Below, piece by piece: positions 18,389 to 26,305 of a DNA stretch of 64,000 bases. Below the pieces are notes generated by a model that had not been told where the DNA came from, made no database searches, and worked only from the letters and a program-made list of their open reading frames with translations. The translations under genes were made by a program, and so were the position numbers. Within the stretch, counting starts at the first letter, position 1; each line of letters begins with the position of its first letter. The stretch covers positions 14,595 to 78,594 of the forward strand of contig DBYD01000035.1 in NCBI GenBank assembly GCA_002309855.1, in the 5' to 3' direction. This DNA is from Bacteroidales bacterium UBA1195 (GTDB lineage Bacteria > Bacteroidota > Bacteroidia > Bacteroidales > WCHB1-69).

Positions 18389-19854
18389 TGCATTTACACC
18401 ATTCCCGGTGCGGAACACTGATGTTGGCACTGCTTTGTGTTTTGTCACTCCAGCTCTGCGGACAACACGACACAGCACTCCGCCTTAGAATGGAACTTTC
18501 CGACACCCTGCGCAATTCAGGGCTTGCCCTGCCGGCATGGCACCGTACCCCTACCCGCTCCACGGTGGCAGAAGATGCCGAAAAAACACTCACCTATCTG
18601 GAAAACCACGGATTCCCTTTTGCGGAGGTGCGCATGTGGCAGCCATCCCTCCAACATCCTGACTCAGTTGTGGTGCAAATCATCGCAAATCCATTCATCC
18701 GCTGGGACAGCATAGTGCTGAAAGGCGATGCCCGCCTCTCTCCACGCTTTCTATACCCATACCTGAAAATCCGGCGCGGAACCCCATACCGCGAACAGTG
18801 CGTCACACAGGCGGCAACAGCATTGAACGTCCTGCCTTATGTGGAGATGACACGTCCTCCCTCCCCCACCTTCACCTCCGAATCGGCTGCACTTTACGTT
18901 TATCTCAACAAGAAAAACGCCAACAGTTTCGACGGATATGTCGGCTTTGGCTCAAACGGACAGGGCGACGGCATCACCCTTTACGGACAGATGCAGCTGA
19001 AACTCACAAATGTGCTGGCACGTGGGGAGGAGTTTTCCGTGGACTGGAACCGTCCGCGTCCCGAGCACCAGCAGCTGCAGGTTGAAGGCAGCTATCCCTG
19101 CCTGTTCGGCACACCGTTCGGGCTGTACGGACAGTTCTTCCTGCTGAAAAGCGACAGCACATATCACCGGGTTTCCCTGCCCATAGGGTTCCGCCACCTG
19201 CTTAAAGGCAACGATTTCATCCAAATGTATTACCGGTATGAACGCAGCAGCACCATAGCCACATCCGGCCAAAGAGACTGCAGAAGCGACATGTACGGTC
19301 TTCGCTTTTCCGCACTGCGAACCGACCGGATACGCATTCCGCATAAGGGATTTCACCTTGACCTGTCGGGCGAAATCGGACGGAAAACAGAGATTGCCGA
19401 TGGAGAACACAACACGGTGGCACGCGGCAGCGGCAACGCAGAGGGATTTCTGCCGTTCGGCAGGCGCTGGGTGCAATACATACGGTTTCAAAGCGGAATC
19501 ATTCTCGACAACCGCCTGAACAGCAGCGACCTCTTCATGTTGGGTGGGCTGCGCAGCCTGCGCGGTCTGGACGAACAGTCCGTCACCGCCTCGGCTTACA
19601 CATTTCTGACCGGGGAACTTCGTTTTTTCATGGATAGGGACATGTTTCTTCAAGCATTTGCGGACGGCGGCTGGTACGAGCGGAAAGGTGTCGGCGGCTA
19701 CCGGAACGACCACCCGGTCGGCATGGGCATCGGCTTCTCATTCGACTCCAAGGCCGGACTGCTCAGCCTCAACTACGCCGTTGCCGCCCACGACGGCCAA
19801 GGCTTCCGCCTCCGCGCCGCAAAGGTCTGCGTGGGGTATAGTGCGGTGTTCTGA
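18388..19854 (+). CDS. BamA/TamA-like outer-membrane protein
   Basis: A 488-residue protein starting at the ATG at 18388 that overlaps the previous stop; an ORF start at 18271 lies inside that gene. It has a signal peptide (MLALLCVLSLQLCGQ), a POTRA-like segment around residues 60-150, and a C-terminal Omp85-type barrel. The key mark is the loop-6 motif in GGLRSLRGLDEQ, equivalent to the conserved (V/I)RG(F/Y) of BamA and TpsB proteins. It is shorter than BamA (~800 aa in this phylum), so it is a small Omp85 paralogue with probably one or two POTRA domains rather than the essential assembly factor. Confidence 0.75.
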   Translation: MHLHHSRCGTLMLALLCVLSLQLCGQHDTALRLRMELSDTLRNSGLALPAWHRTPTRSTVAEDAEKTLTYLENHGFPFAEVRMWQPSLQHPDSVVVQIIANPFIRWDSIVLKGDARLSPRFLYPYLKIRRGTPYREQCVTQAATALNVLPYVEMTRPPSPTFTSESAALYVYLNKKNANSFDGYVGFGSNGQGDGITLYGQMQLKLTNVLARGEEFSVDWNRPRPEHQQLQVEGSYPCLFGTPFGLYGQFFLLKSDSTYHRVSLPIGFRHLLKGNDFIQMYYRYERSSTIATSGQRDCRSDMYGLRFSALRTDRIRIPHKGFHLDLSGEIGRKTEIADGEHNTVARGSGNAEGFLPFGRRWVQYIRFQSGIILDNRLNSSDLFMLGGLRSLRGLDEQSVTASAYTFLTGELRFFMDRDMFLQAFADGGWYERKGVGGYRNDHPVGMGIGFSFDSKAGLLSLNYAVAAHDGQGFRLRAAKVCVGYSAVF

Positions 19855-19898
19855 AAAAAAAAATCCCGCAAACCTGCATTCCGTATTCGGATTTGTTA

Positions 19899-19906
19899 TA
19901 TTTTTG
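19899..19906 (+). promoter_or_regulatory. Bacteroidetes -7 element before the CPBP-recG operon
   Basis: TATTTTTG matches TAnnTTTG and ends 39 bases before the CPBP start. No exact -33 TTG at the usual distance. Confidence 0.5.
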
Positions 19907-19945
19907 CAAAATTAAAATAATATTAAAACAATATCAGATTCGGAT

Positions 19946-20857
19946 ATGAGGAAAGCGATTGTTTTTTCAATAATTGTATGCCTTGCCAGTTGGGCGGCAT
20001 TCGCCGCAGCATACTGGGGACTCGGGCTTTCAAAACAATCTGTCGGGCTAAACCTGTTTTCGGTCTTCTACATGTTCATGCCATTATTGACGGCACTCGT
20101 CCTGCAGGCCGTTCACAAGGAGAAATTCAACCATACGGGATTGGTCAGCTTCAATTTGTCTTGGGCATGGCTTGTGGCCTGGCTGCTGCCAGTGTTCATG
20201 GTGGCAGCCTGCATATTCGTCAACGGGCTGATGCCGGGCGTCACACTGGAGTACAACGCCGAGCAGCTAATCAACCAGATGAATGTCCCTGAAGAGCAGC
20301 AGGAACTTGTAAGGGAGCAGATTGGAAAAATGCCGGCTGCAATGATGATTGTCATGGTACTGTTCAGCGGCCTGATTGCCGGTGTCACCGTCAATGCGGT
20401 GGCCGCCTTCGGTGAAGAGTACGGCTGGCGGAACTATCTTGTCGGCGCATTGCGCAATGTGAAGTTCGCCAAAGCTGCATTGTTTATCGGCGTTGTCTGG
20501 GGCATCTGGCACTTTCCGCTCATCCTGATGGGCCACAACTATCCGGACCACCCGCAGTGGGGAGTGCCGATGATGGTGGCGATGTGCATTCTGCTCGGCA
20601 TTATCGAGCTGTATTTTGTGCTGAAGGCAAAATCGATGATAGTGGCGGCCATAATGCACGGCACCGTCAACGCGTTGGCCGGCACATACATCTTTTTCAC
20701 TTATGGCGGCAACAGTCTGCTGAACGGCATGGCAGGACTCTCCGGATTCATTGTCATGGCATTTGTCATACTCTGCATCCGGTTATACGACAAACATATT
20801 TCAAAGGATAACATCTGTTCAATGACCCTTGGTGAAGCATTGGAGAGGGAGTCATGA
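19946..20857 (+). CDS. CPBP-family intramembrane metalloprotease
   Basis: A 303-residue multi-spanning membrane protein of the CPBP/Abi (Rce1-like) family. The catalytic motifs are present: FGEEYGWRNYL (the EE motif with downstream Arg), GIWHFPLILMGH (second motif His) and MHGTVNA (third motif His/Asn). About eight hydrophobic segments are spread over the length. Family members include CAAX proteases and bacteriocin-immunity proteins; substrate here is unknown. It heads an operon with an Arc-like regulator and recG, linked by a 4-base ATGA overlap. Confidence 0.88.
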   Translation: MRKAIVFSIIVCLASWAAFAAAYWGLGLSKQSVGLNLFSVFYMFMPLLTALVLQAVHKEKFNHTGLVSFNLSWAWLVAWLLPVFMVAACIFVNGLMPGVTLEYNAEQLINQMNVPEEQQELVREQIGKMPAAMMIVMVLFSGLIAGVTVNAVAAFGEEYGWRNYLVGALRNVKFAKAALFIGVVWGIWHFPLILMGHNYPDHPQWGVPMMVAMCILLGIIELYFVLKAKSMIVAAIMHGTVNALAGTYIFFTYGGNSLLNGMAGLSGFIVMAFVILCIRLYDKHISKDNICSMTLGEALERES

Positions 20858-21057
20858 CAAAGGATAAGGAGAACACGAACGGGACAAAAAGCTTCCTGCT
20901 GCGCATGGACTCCAATACGATGGAGGCTGTGGAGCGATGGGCTGCGGACGAATTCCGCTCCGTCAACGGGCAGCTGCAGTGGATTGTTGCGGAGGCGCTG
21001 AAAAAGAGCGGACGGAACTGCCGCGCCGACCGGAAAGAGGAAGGGGGCCGGTCATGA
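20854..21057 (+). CDS. Arc-like ribbon-helix-helix DNA-binding protein
   Basis: A 67-residue protein whose core (KSFLLRMDSNTMEAVERWAA) has the ribbon followed by two helices of Arc/MetJ-type regulators. The second helix, FRSVNGQLQWIVAEAL, matches the form common in Bacteroidota and Firmicutes small Arc proteins. It overlaps by 4 bases at both ends (ATGA), with the CPBP gene before and recG after. This forces cotranslation and suggests it may autoregulate the operon. Target site unknown. Confidence 0.8.
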   Translation: MTKDKENTNGTKSFLLRMDSNTMEAVERWAADEFRSVNGQLQWIVAEALKKSGRNCRADRKEEGGRS

Positions 21058-23171
21058 CAGGCGACATGCTTCCCTTCTGGCAGACGCCCGTCGAATCCCT
21101 CAAAGGTGTGGGCGGACGCAAGGCGGAAATACTGAAAAAGGAGCTTCAGATTTTTACGCTGTACGACCTTCTTTTCTATTTCCCTTACAAATATGTGGAC
21201 AAATCCCGCTTCTACCGCATCAGCGAAGTGCCGATGCATGCGCAGTCATACCTGCAAATAAAAGGGGTAATCACCGGCATGCAGGTTATTGGCGAGAAAC
21301 GGGGAAAGCGTCTGGTCGCATTGTTCCAGGATGATAGCGGCAGCATGGAGCTGGTGTGGTTCAACGGCATCGCCTACATGGAGAAGAACCTGAAGCTGAA
21401 CCGTCCGTACGTTGTGTTCGGCAAGCCGCAGCTGTTCGGGCAGCGTTTCAGCATCACCCATCCGGAAATCCAGCTGGAGGAGGAGCGGGCGAACAGCGGC
21501 ATCTCCATCCCCTTCCAGCCATTCTACAACACATCCGAAAAGATGAAACGTTCCGGACTGGACAGCCGGAACATCAGCCGGCTCTGCATGCAGCTGCTGA
21601 ACGGATACAGCCACCGCATAGAGGAGAGCCTGCCGCACCACCTTTTGCAGGCCTGCCGTCTGATGCCGCTGCGCGAAGCCCTTACGAACATCCATTTTCC
21701 ACAATCCGACGCTCTGCTGAAAGCCGCACGCTACAGGCTGAAGTTCGACGAAATGTTCTTCCTCCAGCTCCAACTGCTCCGGCACAGGCAGAACCGGCAG
21801 GTTTCACAGGAAGGATTCCCGATGCCGAAAATCGGGGACAATTTCCACAAATGCTACGAAAAGCTGCCATTCGGCCTGACCGACGCACAGAAAAGGGTGA
21901 TACGGGAAATCCGCAACGACCTTGTTTCAGGAAGGCAGATGAACCGGCTGCTCCAGGGCGACGTGGGCAGCGGAAAGACAGTAACCGCACTGCTTGTCAT
22001 GCTGATCGCAATCGACAACGGATTCCAGGCCTGCCTGATGGCGCCTACGGAAATCCTGGCCGAACAGCATTATGAAAGCATAAGCCGGACGCTTGCGGAG
22101 AGCGGGCTCCGCGTGGAGCTGCTCACCGGAAGCACCAGGAGCGCACTGCGGAAAAAAATGCTTGAAGATCTGAAGAGCGGTGCCATCGACCTGCTCATCG
22201 GCACGCATGCGCTGATTGAAGATAAGGTTGAATTCGGCAATCTCGGTCTTGCAGTGATTGACGAGCAGCACCGCTTCGGGGTGGAGCAGCGTGCAAAGCT
22301 CTGGCGGAAAAACGACCCGCCGCCCCACGTGCTGGTGATGACCGCCACCCCCATCCCCCGCACCCTCGCCATGACCCTTTACGGAGACCTGCAGCTTTCG
22401 GTCATCGACGAGCTGCCGAAAAACCGCAAGCCGATTCTCACATACCACTACAGCCAGCGTGCATGGCCGGAGGTCTATCCGTTTGTACGCAAGCAGATAC
22501 AGGCGGGCCGGCAGGTCTTTGTGGTCTTTCCGCTGATTGAGGAATCGGAGGCGTTGGACCTGCAGAACCTGATGGAGGGATACGAAGGGTTCAGCCGCGA
22601 CTTTCCGGAGCCATATTACCACATCAGCTTGGTGCACGGGCGGATGGACAGTGCGGACAAGAACCGCGAGATGGAGCGCTTCGCAACAGGCAAAACCCAG
22701 CTGCTGTTGGCGACATCCGTCATTGAGGTTGGAATTGACATACCGAACGCAAGCGTGATCATCATCGAGAACGCCGAGAGGTTCGGGCTGTCGCAGCTGC
22801 ACCAGTTGCGCGGCCGTGTGGGACGTGGCAGCGAACAGTCATACTGCATCCTGCTTTCCGGAGACAAGCTGACCGCCGAGAGCCGCCGTCGGCTCCAGGC
22901 CATGGTGGATACCAACAACGGCTTTGAGCTGGCCGACTTCGACCTGAAGCTGCGCGGCCCCGGCGACATGTCCGGCACGCGGCAGAGCGGCATGATGGAC
23001 TTCCGACTGATTGACCTGGCAAAAGATGAGAAAATCATAAGCTATTGCCGCGAAATCGCCAAAAACCTGCTGCGCGAAGACCCGACACTCGAAAAAGATG
23101 AGAACAGGGAAATACGCCTCCATCTGGACGAAATCGCAAAATTCCGCGTTGATTATTTACAAATCAGTTGA
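21054..23171 (+). CDS. recG: ATP-dependent DNA helicase RecG
   Basis: RecG remodels stalled forks and Holliday junctions. The start at 21054 (MTGDMLPFWQTPVESLKGVG) overlaps the Arc stop and gives 705 residues, a normal length; the longer ORF would begin inside the Arc gene. An N-terminal wedge/OB domain carries the typical YDLLFYFPYKYVD. Walker A is LLQGDVGSGKT, motif II VIDEQHRFGVEQR, motif III TATPIPRTLA and motif VI QLRGRVGRG. The C-terminal TRG region contains LRGPGDMSGTRQSG. It is followed by dusB after one base. Confidence 0.97.
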   Translation: MTGDMLPFWQTPVESLKGVGGRKAEILKKELQIFTLYDLLFYFPYKYVDKSRFYRISEVPMHAQSYLQIKGVITGMQVIGEKRGKRLVALFQDDSGSMELVWFNGIAYMEKNLKLNRPYVVFGKPQLFGQRFSITHPEIQLEEERANSGISIPFQPFYNTSEKMKRSGLDSRNISRLCMQLLNGYSHRIEESLPHHLLQACRLMPLREALTNIHFPQSDALLKAARYRLKFDEMFFLQLQLLRHRQNRQVSQEGFPMPKIGDNFHKCYEKLPFGLTDAQKRVIREIRNDLVSGRQMNRLLQGDVGSGKTVTALLVMLIAIDNGFQACLMAPTEILAEQHYESISRTLAESGLRVELLTGSTRSALRKKMLEDLKSGAIDLLIGTHALIEDKVEFGNLGLAVIDEQHRFGVEQRAKLWRKNDPPPHVLVMTATPIPRTLAMTLYGDLQLSVIDELPKNRKPILTYHYSQRAWPEVYPFVRKQIQAGRQVFVVFPLIEESEALDLQNLMEGYEGFSRDFPEPYYHISLVHGRMDSADKNREMERFATGKTQLLLATSVIEVGIDIPNASVIIIENAERFGLSQLHQLRGRVGRGSEQSYCILLSGDKLTAESRRRLQAMVDTNNGFELADFDLKLRGPGDMSGTRQSGMMDFRLIDLAKDEKIISYCREIAKNLLREDPTLEKDENREIRLHLDEIAKFRVDYLQIS

Positions 23172-23172
23172 C

Positions 23173-24153
23173 ATGAAGCTTGGAACCTACACTTTCGACC
23201 GCCCCGCACTCTACCTCGCCCCGATGGACGATGTGACCGACGCACCGTTCCGTGACATCTGCCATCGAATGGGAGCCGATGTCACCGTCAGCGAGTTCAT
23301 CGCCTCCGATGCACTGATAAGGGAGATAGAGGTGATACGGCGCAAATTGATTTCAGGACCGGACGAGCATCCCTTCGGCATCCAGATTTTCGGCAACAAC
23401 GCCGAAAGCCTCTGCGCCGCCGCCCGTCTGGCTGAAGAGTGCCAACCCGACTTCATCGACATCAACTGGGGATGCCCCGCGAAGAAAATCGCAGGGAAGA
23501 ATGCCGGTTCCGGGATGCTTCAGTATCCTGACCAGCTGGTGGAGATAACCCACCAGGTGGTGCGTTCCGTCTCGCTGCCGGTCACCGTCAAGACACGCAT
23601 CGGCTACAACGACGCCTCAAAAATCATTGTGGAGCTTGCCAAACGGCTGCAGGAGGCCGGCATCCGCGCCATAGCCATCCACGGACGGACAAAGTCGCAG
23701 ATGTACAAGGGCGAAGCCGACTGGAGCCTTATCAACGCCGTAAAGAACGACCCCGAAATTGAAATTCCCGTAATCGGGAACGGTGACATAACCTCCGCCG
23801 AAACCGCGATGCAACGGCTGGCCGACTGCCCGCTGGACGGAATCATGATCGGAAGGGGCGCAATCGGCAACCCCTGGATTTTCGCCCGGTGTCGCGCCCT
23901 GCTGGAAGGGAAGCCTCTGCCTCCGGAACCGGATCTGGCGGAACGCGCCCGCATCTGTGAGGCGCACCTGCGAAGCGCCGCCGCACTCAAGGGGGAACGC
24001 ACCGGAATGCTTGAGATGCGCAAGCACTACAAACCATATTTCAAAGGGTTACTGAATATTAAGGAACAAAAAATCAAAATGCTGACATCCGACGACATCC
24101 AGGAGGTGCTGGATATCCTGCAGGAGATGCAGCAAACCACACCAGAAAAATAA
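23173..24153 (+). CDS. dusB: tRNA-dihydrouridine synthase, DusB-like
   Basis: An FMN enzyme that reduces uridines in the tRNA D-loop. The start at 23173 (MKLGTYTFDRPALYLAPMDD) follows the recG stop by one base and gives 326 residues; the upstream in-frame ATG lies inside recG. Motifs: APMDDVTDAPFR for FMN binding, INWGCPAKKIAGKNAGSGML with the catalytic Cys, IHGRTKSQMYKGEADW, and GRGAIGNPWIF near the phosphate site. It belongs to the DusB branch as usual for bacteria with a single Dus. It is cotranscribed with recG and engB. Confidence 0.93.
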   Translation: MKLGTYTFDRPALYLAPMDDVTDAPFRDICHRMGADVTVSEFIASDALIREIEVIRRKLISGPDEHPFGIQIFGNNAESLCAAARLAEECQPDFIDINWGCPAKKIAGKNAGSGMLQYPDQLVEITHQVVRSVSLPVTVKTRIGYNDASKIIVELAKRLQEAGIRAIAIHGRTKSQMYKGEADWSLINAVKNDPEIEIPVIGNGDITSAETAMQRLADCPLDGIMIGRGAIGNPWIFARCRALLEGKPLPPEPDLAERARICEAHLRSAAALKGERTGMLEMRKHYKPYFKGLLNIKEQKIKMLTSDDIQEVLDILQEMQQTTPEK

Positions 24154-24161
24154 CAACCGAT

Positions 24162-24776
24162 ATGCAGATAAAGAAAGCCGTTTACCTGAAAAGCAGCGCG
24201 AACTTCACGCAATGCCCCCCGCCCGACAAACCCGAGTACGCCTTTATAGGACGCTCCAATGTGGGGAAATCATCATTCATCAACATGCTGACCGGACAGC
24301 ACAAGCTGGCAAAGACCTCCTCCACGCCCGGAAAGACACAGCTGATCAACCATTTTTTGATTAATGACAGCTGGTATCTGGTGGATTTGCCCGGATACGG
24401 ATACGCACGCACCGCCAAAACCCTGCGCACGCAATGGAACCGCATGACCATGGACTACATCGGCCAGCGCAGCAACCTCTATTGCCTCTGCGTACTGATA
24501 GACAGCCGCCTGACACCGCAAAAAATCGACCTCAACTTTCTGGACATTTTAGGGGAGCACGGAATTCCGTTTGTACTGGTCTTCACCAAAAGCGACAAGC
24601 AGAGCAGCCTGCGTACCGAACGCAACGTAGAGGCGTTTCTGGAAAAGCTGTCGGAAAAATGGGAGGAGGCTCCCCCCTACTTCATAACCTCCGCCGTCAC
24701 CGGCAAAGGGCGCGACGAGTTCCTGGACTTTGTTGAAAAGACTAACGCTTCCGCCACATCCGAAACTTTTTCCTGA
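24162..24776 (+). CDS. engB: Ribosome biogenesis GTPase EngB (YsxC/YihA)
   Basis: A 204-residue GTPase needed for 50S subunit assembly. G1 is GRSNVGKSSF, G2 contains the STPGKT threonines, G3 is DLPGYGYA, G4 is TKSDK and G5 is SAVTGKG. N-terminal KKAVYLKSSANFTQCPP is typical of the family. It lies 8 bases after dusB. Confidence 0.96.
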   Translation: MQIKKAVYLKSSANFTQCPPPDKPEYAFIGRSNVGKSSFINMLTGQHKLAKTSSTPGKTQLINHFLINDSWYLVDLPGYGYARTAKTLRTQWNRMTMDYIGQRSNLYCLCVLIDSRLTPQKIDLNFLDILGEHGIPFVLVFTKSDKQSSLRTERNVEAFLEKLSEKWEEAPPYFITSAVTGKGRDEFLDFVEKTNASATSETFS

Positions 24777-24805
24777 AAAGCGTGGCATGACATTCATAAA
24801 TGTGT

Positions 24806-24813
24806 TACTTTTG
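24806..24813 (+). promoter_or_regulatory. Bacteroidetes -7 element before the IS1096-passenger/miaA pair
   Basis: TACTTTTG matches TAnnTTTG and ends 28 bases before the next start codon, in the 65-base gap after engB. Confidence 0.6.
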
Positions 24814-24841
24814 TATTTTGAACAATTAAAAAAAACGGACC

Positions 24842-25432
24842 ATGTATATATACAAATTCAGACTGCTTTATGATGAGATTGAAGGTTTTGTAAGGGATTA
24901 CGAAATCGGTGCGAAACAGACCTTCAAAGATTTTCACGACATCATCATCCAAAGCATCAAAGGATTGAACCCAAAAGAGCTGGCATCGTTCTACATTTGC
25001 GACCGCAAATGGAACAAACTTAAGGAAATCACCCTGTTTGACATGGATTCCGATGCGGACACACTTGAACAGGAGGTGGATGAAGAGGATCCGCAGCACC
25101 AGTATCTGACGACAAAAAAACAGGTGATGTCTGAGACGATCCTCAACCAATGCATCAACGACCCGCACCAGCGCATAATATACGAGCAGGATTTCCTGCA
25201 CCTTCACACCTTCTATATCGAACTCATTAAATCAATGGAAGGGAAAGAGGGCAAAACATATCCTGTATGCACACACAGCAGTGGGGAAATGCCAAAGCCT
25301 GTCAATCTAAAAGAAGATGATTTTGAAGATCTTATCGACGACTCAGACTTGGAGGAGGAGGAAGCCTTCTATGATGACGAGGACATTGACAGCCTGAGCA
25401 CCGACCTCACCGAAGAGCTCGGCCTTTACTGA
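24842..25432 (+). CDS. Plasmid pRiA4b ORF-3 / IS1096-passenger-like protein
   Basis: A 196-residue protein with the start MYIYKFRLLYDEIEGFVRDY and the ICDRKWNK segment of the PRiA4_ORF3 family. The last 50 residues are extremely acidic (DLEEEEAFYDDEDID). Automated pipelines call the family a transposon passenger, but in Bacteroidota it is a stable chromosomal gene and here it sits one base before miaA, so it is not evidence of a mobile element. Function unknown. Confidence 0.8.
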   Translation: MYIYKFRLLYDEIEGFVRDYEIGAKQTFKDFHDIIIQSIKGLNPKELASFYICDRKWNKLKEITLFDMDSDADTLEQEVDEEDPQHQYLTTKKQVMSETILNQCINDPHQRIIYEQDFLHLHTFYIELIKSMEGKEGKTYPVCTHSSGEMPKPVNLKEDDFEDLIDDSDLEEEEAFYDDEDIDSLSTDLTEELGLY

Positions 25433-25433
25433 G

Positions 25434-26303
25434 ATGGCCACCCTCCTGGTACTGACCGGCCCGACCGCCTCTGGCAAAACGACTTTGGCCATTCGTTGGG
25501 CGGAACGGCTCCGCACCGAAATACTCTCCGCCGATTCGCGCCAGTTCTACCGTGAGATGCGCATCGGCACAGCCGCACCCACACCAGACGAGCTGCGGCG
25601 CGTGCCGCACCATTTTGTCCAACATCTCTCCATCCACGACAGCTATAACGTGTACCGATATGAACAGGACGCTCTCGTCCTGCTTGAAAAGCTGTTCCAA
25701 AACCATGAGAATGTGATACTCTGCGGCGGCAGCGGCCTCTACATCGATGCGCTATGCAACGGCATTGACCTGCTTCCGGACCCAGACCCGGAACTGCGCG
25801 AGAATCTCCACCGGATGCTGCGCGAGAACCGCGTGGAGGAGTTCCACCAGATGCTGAAGGAGAAGGATCCCGAATATTACGAAGTGGTGGACAGGAACAA
25901 CCCCGTGCGGATGGTACGCGCCCTCGAAGTCTGCATACAGACAGGACAGCCCTACTCCACCCTGCGCAAACAACAGGCTAAGGAGCGCCCATTCCAAATA
26001 ATAAAATATGCCATCGCACTTCCCAGGGAAACTCTCAACGAACGCATTAACCGGCGGGTGGAACGCATGATGGAGGAGGGGCTTGAGGCGGAGGCGCGGC
26101 AGCTCTACCCGCTGCGCCAGCTGAACGCCCTTCAGACGGTCGGCTACCGCGAGCTGTTCGACCATTTTGACGGCAAGTGCACGCTGGAGGAGAGCGTGGA
26201 GGCAATCAAGGCCCACACGCGGCAGTACGCGAAACGTCAGATGACCTGGTTCAAAAGGGACAGCGGCTACCGGTGGATCTCACCGGAAGAGATGCCATTC
26301 TGA
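25434..26303 (+). CDS. miaA: tRNA dimethylallyltransferase
   Basis: MiaA adds a dimethylallyl group to A37 of tRNAs reading UNN codons. The 289-residue protein shows the P-loop LTGPTASGKTTLAI, the substrate motif SADSRQFYREMRIGT, the DSYNVYRYE region, and CGGSGLYIDAL. The end QYAKRQMTWFKRD is the conserved C-terminal motif. It overlaps its upstream neighbour's operon by a one-base gap and is convergent with the M16 gene (2-base gap). Confidence 0.96.
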   Translation: MATLLVLTGPTASGKTTLAIRWAERLRTEILSADSRQFYREMRIGTAAPTPDELRRVPHHFVQHLSIHDSYNVYRYEQDALVLLEKLFQNHENVILCGGSGLYIDALCNGIDLLPDPDPELRENLHRMLRENRVEEFHQMLKEKDPEYYEVVDRNNPVRMVRALEVCIQTGQPYSTLRKQQAKERPFQIIKYAIALPRETLNERINRRVERMMEEGLEAEARQLYPLRQLNALQTVGYRELFDHFDGKCTLEESVEAIKAHTRQYAKRQMTWFKRDSGYRWISPEEMPF

Positions 26304-26305
26304 CA

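Noticed and set aside
24842..25432. IS1096-passenger-like gene as evidence of a transposon
   Set aside because: No transposase or terminal repeats are nearby, and the gene is packed one base from miaA in a core operon. The family name is historical.
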